Shown here: positions 8,335-11,761 of the stretch, in pieces
How the letters are laid out: each line of letters opens with the position of its first letter
Position numbering within the stretch: the stretch's first letter is position 1
Assembly (NCBI GenBank): GCA_902373595.1
Contig: CABKMX010000012.1
Span: 1-11,761 of the forward strand
Direction of reading: 5' to 3'
Source of the DNA: an uncultured Christensenellaceae bacterium
GTDB lineage: Bacteria; Bacillota; Clostridia; Christensenellales; UBA3700
DNA length: 11,761 nucleotides
The notes under the pieces: model-generated
What the model was told of the DNA's origin: nothing
Database searches by the model: none
What the model saw: only the letters and a program-made list of their open reading frames with translations
Translations under genes and position numbers: made by a program

Positions 8335-9873
8335 TCAGTGCTTGAAGTGGCGATCGCCGGTGAACACCATCGCGATGCCGTGTCTGTTGCACGCGTCGAT
8401 GCTGAGCTGATCTTTCACGCTTCCGCCCGGCTGCATGATCGAGGTGATGCCCGCCGCAGCCGCCGCCTCGACGCAGTCGTCAAAGGGGAAGAACGCGTCG
8501 GACGCGAGCGCCGCGCCCTCTGTCGGGGTGAGCGAGTGCTCGATCGCCTGCTTGGTCGCCCAAATGCGGTTGACCTGTCCGCAGCCGATGCCCAGCGTGA
8601 CCTTGTCCTTGGCGATGACGATCGCGTTGGACTTGGTGTGCTTGACGACCTTCATAGCGAACGTCATGTCTTCCATCTGCTTTGCGGTCGCCTTCTTTTC
8701 GGTGACGGCGGTGACTTTGCCCTCTTCGACGACCATCTTGTCGTACTCCTGCACGAGCAGGCCGCCGAGCACCTTCTTCATGTCGTAGCAACCGTCCGCG
8801 ATAGGCGCGTTGATGGTCGGCAGTTCGAGCAAGCGGATATTCTTTTTCTGTTCGAGGATCTCAAGCGCCTCTTTGCTGAACGAGGGCGCGACGACTATCT
8901 CGATGAAGATCTCGTGGATCTGCTCGGCGGTCGCCTTGTCGATCTCGCGGTTGGAGGCGATTATGCCGCCGAAAATGGACGTCGGGTCGGACGCGTAAGC
9001 CTTGCGGAACGCCTCGGAGATGCTCTCCGCGGACGCGACGCCGCACGGATTGGCGTGCTTGACCGCGACGATGGTCGGCTCGTCGAACTCGCGAAGCAGG
9101 TCGAGCGCGCCGTTGGTGTCGTTGATGTTGTTGTAGGACAGCTCTTTGCCGTGCAGCTGTTTCGCCGCCGCGAGCGAGCCCGCGACCGTGAACGGCTCCT
9201 TGTAGAAGACGGCGTTCTGTCTCGGATTTTCGCCGTATCTCATCTCCTGCGCCTTGTCGAACGCAAGAGTCAATTGCTCGGGGAACTCGATGCCCAGCTT
9301 GGAGCGCAGATAGTTGGCAATCAAGGTGTCATAGTAGGACGTGTGCTGATAGACCTTGTACATCAATCTGAACTTGGTCTCCTTGGTCACGCCGCCCGCT
9401 TTGAGCTCGTCCAGCACGACCGCATAGTCCGCCGGGTCGACGACGACCGCGACGTCCTGATAGTTCTTCGCCGCGCTTCTGATCATCGTGGGTCCGCCAA
9501 TGTCGATGTTCTCGATCGCCTCTTGCAGCTCGACGCCCGGCTTGCTGATCGTCGCCTTGAACGGATAGAGATTGACCGCGACGACGTCGATCGGGACGAT
9601 GTTCATCTTTTCGAGGAAAGCCATGTGTTCGGGGTTGCTCCTCATCGCGAGCAGTCCGGCATGCACGTTGGGGTGCAGCGTCTTGACTCTGCCGTCGAGG
9701 CATTCGGGAAAGCCGGTGACCGACGAGATGTCGATCGCCTTTACGCCCGCGGCGTTGAGCGCCTTGAGCGTGCCGCCCGTCGAGACGACCTCAAAGCCGT
9801 TCTCTTCCAATCCCTTTGCGAATTCCACGATACCGGTCTTGTCCGATACGCTGATCAATGCTCTTTTCTTCAT
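8335..9873 (-). CDS. purH: Bifunctional AICAR formyltransferase / IMP cyclohydrolase
   Basis: Catalyses the last two steps to IMP: formylation of AICAR with 10-formyl-THF, then ring closure. The 512 residues match the family. The N-terminal MGS-like cyclohydrolase domain shows SVSDKTG at 8-14, STGGT at 31-35, [15 protein letters not shown] at 61-75 and [14 protein letters not shown] at 124-137. The C-terminal transformylase domain has RYGENPRQ at 212-219, the catalytic KH pair in KHANPCG at 272-278, and SIFGG near 299-303. The protein ends with the family-like MVFTG...RHFKH. The ATG is preceded by GGAGTG four bases upstream. It follows purN after the operon's only long gap (79 bases), which holds a terminator-like hairpin, so purH-purD-purL may be expressed less than, or separately from, purC-purM-purN. 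Confidence 0.97.
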   Translation of the reverse strand: MKKRALISVSDKTGIVEFAKGLEENGFEVVSTGGTLKALNAAGVKAIDISSVTGFPECLDGRVKTLHPNVHAGLLAMRSNPEHMAFLEKMNIVPIDVVAVNLYPFKATISKPGVELQEAIENIDIGGPTMIRSAAKNYQDVAVVVDPADYAVVLDELKAGGVTKETKFRLMYKVYQHTSYYDTLIANYLRSKLGIEFPEQLTLAFDKAQEMRYGENPRQNAVFYKEPFTVAGSLAAAKQLHGKELSYNNINDTNGALDLLREFDEPTIVAVKHANPCGVASAESISEAFRKAYASDPTSIFGGIIASNREIDKATAEQIHEIFIEIVVAPSFSKEALEILEQKKNIRLLELPTINAPIADGCYDMKKVLGGLLVQEYDKMVVEEGKVTAVTEKKATAKQMEDMTFAMKVVKHTKSNAIVIAKDKVTLGIGCGQVNRIWATKQAIEHSLTPTEGAALASDAFFPFDDCVEAAAAAGITSIMQPGGSVKDQLSIDACNRHGIAMVFTGDRHFKH

Positions 9874-9904
9874 ATCTCACTCCGTAAAATATTGTTCTTA
9901 GTTT

Positions 9905-9922
9905 ACGCGCACGCAGGCGCGT
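9905..9922 (-). other. Short GC-rich inverted repeat in the purH leader
   Basis: ACGCGC and GCGCGT form a perfect 6-bp repeat around a 6-base loop, about 15 bases downstream of the T-run of the purN-purH hairpin. There is no T-run after it. It could be a leader structure or coincidence in GC-rich DNA. I found no convincing promoter in this gap. Confidence 0.3.
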
Positions 9923-9936
9923 GTATCATCTTGTAT

Positions 9937-9965
9937 AAAAACGGGCAAGACGTCAGTCTTGCTCG
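9937..9965 (-). terminator. Intrinsic terminator or attenuator between purN and purH
   Basis: Read on the minus strand, GCAAGAC and GTCTTGC form a perfect 7-bp stem around the four-base loop TGAC. One A-C mismatch and two further C-G pairs extend it. A C and CG close the 3' arm, and TTTTTAT follows immediately, which is the classical intrinsic-terminator layout. The left arm encodes the last purN codons and the loop contains the purN TGA stop. A ribosome reaching that stop would cover the stem, so termination may depend on purN translation. Because purH, purD and purL lie downstream in the same orientation, partial read-through or an attenuator-like role is more likely than full termination (inference). 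Confidence 0.65.
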
Positions 9966-10540
9966 CAGAGAAACTTCACCGCGTACGGCAAAAGTTTGTG
10001 TTCCACTTTGAGGATGCGCGCCTGAAGCGTCTCAGGCGTGTCGCCCTCCTCCACTCGCACGCGCTGCTGAACGATGATCTCGCCCGTGTCCGTGCCCTCG
10101 TCGACAAAGTGCACGGTCGCGCCGCTGACCTTGTCGCCGCTTTTGAGCACGTCCTCGTGGACGTGCAGCCCGTACATGCCCTTACCGCAATGCAGCGGTA
10201 TCAGCGAGGGGTGGATGTTGATCATCCTGCCTCGATACTTCGCGACCAGCTCCTTGGTGACGATGCCGAGATAGCCGGCAAGCACGACGAGGTCGGGCTT
10301 GAAACCGTCCAGCCACTCGATCACCGCCCTGTCGCGCGCCGCCGCGTCCTTGCCGTATTGCGACAGCGCGAACACGCGCGCCGGTATGCCGTGCTTTGCC
10401 GCCCTTTCGAGCGCGTATGCGCCCAGCTTGCTCGACACGACGCAGACGACCTTCGCGTCGACGAAACCGCTCTCGGTCGCGTCGATCACGCTCTGCATGT
10501 CCGAGCCCGAGCCGGAGACGAACACGGCGATCTTCTTCAT
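9953..10540 (-). CDS. purN: Phosphoribosylglycinamide formyltransferase (10-formyl-THF dependent)
   Basis: Transfers a formyl group from 10-formyltetrahydrofolate to GAR, giving FGAR. The 195 residues match PurN rather than the ATP-grasp alternative PurT. The phosphate-binding loop is [11 protein letters not shown] at 7-17. The catalytic triad of the family is seen as N108 and H110 in INIHPSLIP and D151 in [10 protein letters not shown]. The [15 protein letters not shown] segment at 118-132 resembles Bacillota PurN proteins. The ATG lies in an ATGA overlap of 4 bases with the purM stop, giving translational coupling. The final codons and the stop form part of a terminator-like hairpin. Asp at position 14, where many PurN proteins have Asn in GSN, looks like a lineage variant because the triad is intact. 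Confidence 0.96.
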   Translation of the reverse strand: MKKIAVFVSGSGSDMQSVIDATESGFVDAKVVCVVSSKLGAYALERAAKHGIPARVFALSQYGKDAAARDRAVIEWLDGFKPDLVVLAGYLGIVTKELVAKYRGRMINIHPSLIPLHCGKGMYGLHVHEDVLKSGDKVSGATVHFVDEGTDTGEIIVQQRVRVEEGDTPETLQARILKVEHKLLPYAVKFLCEQD

Positions 10541-11553
10541 AGTTCGACGCCCTCTTTGTCGGTGACCTTGCCGATCACATACGCCTTTTCGCCCATCTCT
10601 TCGAGCGCCTTGACGACGCCGTCCTTGACGGACGGATCGACGGCGAGCACGAGACCGATGCCCATGTTGAAAGTGTTGTACATCTTGCGGTCGTCGATGC
10701 CGGCGAGCTGTTGCAGCGCCTTGAAGATGTCGGGAAGCGGATAGGACTTGCGGTCGATCGCGATGCCCATCCCCTTGGGGATGATGCGCGGAATGTTCTC
10801 GATGAAGCCGCCGCCTGTGATGTGCGCGATGCCCTTGATCTCGAACTTCTCGATCAGCGAAAGCACCGTCTTGACATAGATCTTGGTCGGGGTCAAAACG
10901 ACGTCCTTGGGCGCGCAGCCGAGCGTTTCGTTGTACTTGCTCAGCGTCTCGATGTCCTCGCCGAACAGCTTGCGCACGAGCGAATAGCCGTTGCTGTGCA
11001 CGCCGCTTGACGCGACGCCGATCAATGCGTCGCCCGGCTTGATGGTCTTGCCGTTGATAATCTTGTTGCGCTTGACGATGCCGACCGCAAAGCCTGCGAT
11101 GTCATACTCGTCCGCGGCATAAAAACCGGGCATCTCGGCGGTCTCGCCGCCGATCAACGCGCAGCCCGCCTGACGGCAGCCGTCCGCGACGCCCTTGACG
11201 ATCTGCGACACCTTGACGGGGTCGAGATGCGACAGCGCGATGTAGTCGAGGAACAACAGCGGCTTCGCGCCCTGGCAAACGATGTCGTTGACGCACATCG
11301 CGACCGCGTCGATGCCAACGGTGTCGTGCTTGTCGAGGACGAACGCATATTTGAGCTTTGTGCCGACGCCGTCGGTGCCGGCGACGAGGCAGTCCCCGTC
11401 CTCTTTGTCGTCGAGCGCATAAAAGCCGCCGAAGCTGCCGAGGTCGCCCAAAACGCTGTCGTTGTAGGTGGTCTTGACGTATTGCTTCATGAGACGGACC
11501 GCCTCATAGCCTCTCTCTACGTCAACGCCCGCACTCTTGTAATCGATAGCCAT
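10537..11553 (-). CDS. purM: Phosphoribosylformylglycinamidine cyclo-ligase (AIR synthetase)
   Basis: Closes the imidazole ring of FGAM with ATP to give AIR, the step after PurL. It is 338 residues, the usual size of a monofunctional PurM. Motifs of the PurM/PurL ATP-binding superfamily are [10 protein letters not shown] at 59-68, [11 protein letters not shown] at 135-145, [14 protein letters not shown] at 182-195, [12 protein letters not shown] at 245-256 and NMGIGL at 296-301. The ATG start has AAGGAG four bases upstream. The upstream gene is purC, 36 bases away with a small GC-rich hairpin in the gap. The downstream gene is purN, overlapping by 4 bases. In many Bacillota purF comes directly before purM; here it does not. 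Confidence 0.97.
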   Translation of the reverse strand: MAIDYKSAGVDVERGYEAVRLMKQYVKTTYNDSVLGDLGSFGGFYALDDKEDGDCLVAGTDGVGTKLKYAFVLDKHDTVGIDAVAMCVNDIVCQGAKPLLFLDYIALSHLDPVKVSQIVKGVADGCRQAGCALIGGETAEMPGFYAADEYDIAGFAVGIVKRNKIINGKTIKPGDALIGVASSGVHSNGYSLVRKLFGEDIETLSKYNETLGCAPKDVVLTPTKIYVKTVLSLIEKFEIKGIAHITGGGFIENIPRIIPKGMGIAIDRKSYPLPDIFKALQQLAGIDDRKMYNTFNMGIGLVLAVDPSVKDGVVKALEEMGEKAYVIGKVTDKEGVEL

Positions 11554-11565
11554 ATCTCTCCTTTT

Positions 11566-11578
11566 GCCGCGGCGCGGC
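11566..11578 (-). other. Tiny GC hairpin between purC and purM
   Basis: GCCGC and GCGGC pair around a GCC loop directly upstream of the purM ribosome binding site, within the 36-base purC-purM gap. On the transcribed strand it is followed by AAAAGGAG, not T, so it is not a terminator. It may tune access to the ribosome site or be chance in GC-rich DNA. Confidence 0.25.
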
Positions 11579-11589
11579 GGGGACGGAAC

Positions 11590-11761
11590 TCACTCCAATC
11601 CCATTCTCTTCTTGATCTCTCTGTAACCCTTGTCGACGTCGTCGAGGTCTCTTCTGAACCTGTCCTTGTCCAACTTCTCACCCGTCTTGGCGTCCCAGAA
11701 GCGGCAGGTGTCGGGCGAAATTTCGTCCGCGAGGATGATGTCGCCGTGGAAACGGCCGAAC
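11590..11761 (-). CDS. purC: SAICAR synthetase (phosphoribosylaminoimidazole-succinocarboxamide synthase), C-terminal fragment
   Basis: Couples CAIR to aspartate with ATP, giving SAICAR. Only the last 56 codons and the TGA stop are inside the window; the start lies beyond the right edge. I translated the open frame by hand. The fragment contains [14 protein letters not shown], followed by [15 protein letters not shown], which is the strongly conserved C-terminal block of PurC. The protein then ends in a charged helix, [12 protein letters not shown]. The family is usually about 235-240 residues, so roughly a quarter is visible. It is the first purine gene seen here, 36 bases upstream of purM, and the operon probably starts further to the right. 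Any promoter or purine-responsive leader would lie outside the window. Confidence 0.93.
   Translation of the reverse strand, partial: FGRFHGDIILADEISPDTCRFWDAKTGEKLDKDRFRRDLDDVDKGYREIKKRMGLE

Noticed and set aside
9898..9936. Possible promoter for purH in the 79-base gap
   Set aside because: TTGCCC and nearby AT-rich hexamers give at best four and three matches to the consensus boxes, with spacings of 15-16. This is too weak to call.
8284..10011. A 575-codon plus-strand open frame opposite purH
   Set aside because: It is antisense to purH and runs across the intergenic region into the end of purN. It has no family motif and no convincing ribosome site.
11554..11761. Purine riboswitch or PurR box near the right edge
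   Set aside because: This stretch is purC coding sequence and a 36-base gap. The leader of the operon lies outside the window.
1..11761. A novel defence, mobile or secondary-metabolite system
   Set aside because: Every stretch longer than 79 bases is accounted for by recognised housekeeping genes. I saw no integrase, transposase, toxin, CRISPR repeat or unknown ORF.

Overview
The window is a GC-rich (roughly 60% by eye), gene-dense bacterial chromosome segment. Every gene is on the minus strand, so transcription runs from the right edge to the left edge. Three observations suggest a Bacillota lineage of the Clostridia type: strong Shine-Dalgarno sites, the order purC-purM-purN-purH-purD-purL, and a single ~1240-residue PurL that carries its own glutaminase. 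This is inference from gene order and protein style, not a measured phylogeny. The high GC content points away from the classical AT-rich Clostridium species.

Right two thirds (11761 down to 3328): a de novo purine biosynthesis operon. In transcription order it reads purC (3' end only), purM, purN, purH, purD and purL. The genes are tightly packed: purM and purN overlap by 4 bases, and purH/purD and purD/purL are each 9 bases apart. Together they cover PRA to GAR (PurD), GAR to FGAR (PurN), FGAR to FGAM (PurL), FGAM to AIR (PurM), CAIR to SAICAR (PurC), and AICAR to IMP (PurH). PurF, PurE/K and PurB are not in the window. PurF is absent from its common place between purC and purM. The only long gap, 79 bases between purN and purH, begins with a convincing intrinsic-terminator-like hairpin whose loop contains the purN stop codon. 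It divides the operon into purC-M-N and purH-D-L.

Left third (3276 down to 1): a translationally coupled trio of unrelated housekeeping genes. They are a YgiQ-type radical SAM protein starting at TTG, recX (RecA modulator), and nnr (NAD(P)HX epimerase/dehydratase), which the left edge cuts in half. ygiQ/recX overlap by 4 bases and recX/nnr by 8. A GC-rich hairpin without a U-tract separates this trio from purL, so read-through from the purine operon is plausible.

No mobile elements, CRISPR arrays, tRNA/rRNA genes, defence genes or obvious riboswitches were seen. No non-coding stretch exceeds 79 bases. I found no convincing undescribed system. The points most worth a second look are the stop-codon-in-loop terminator after purN, the missing purF, and the ygiQ-recX-nnr coupling.
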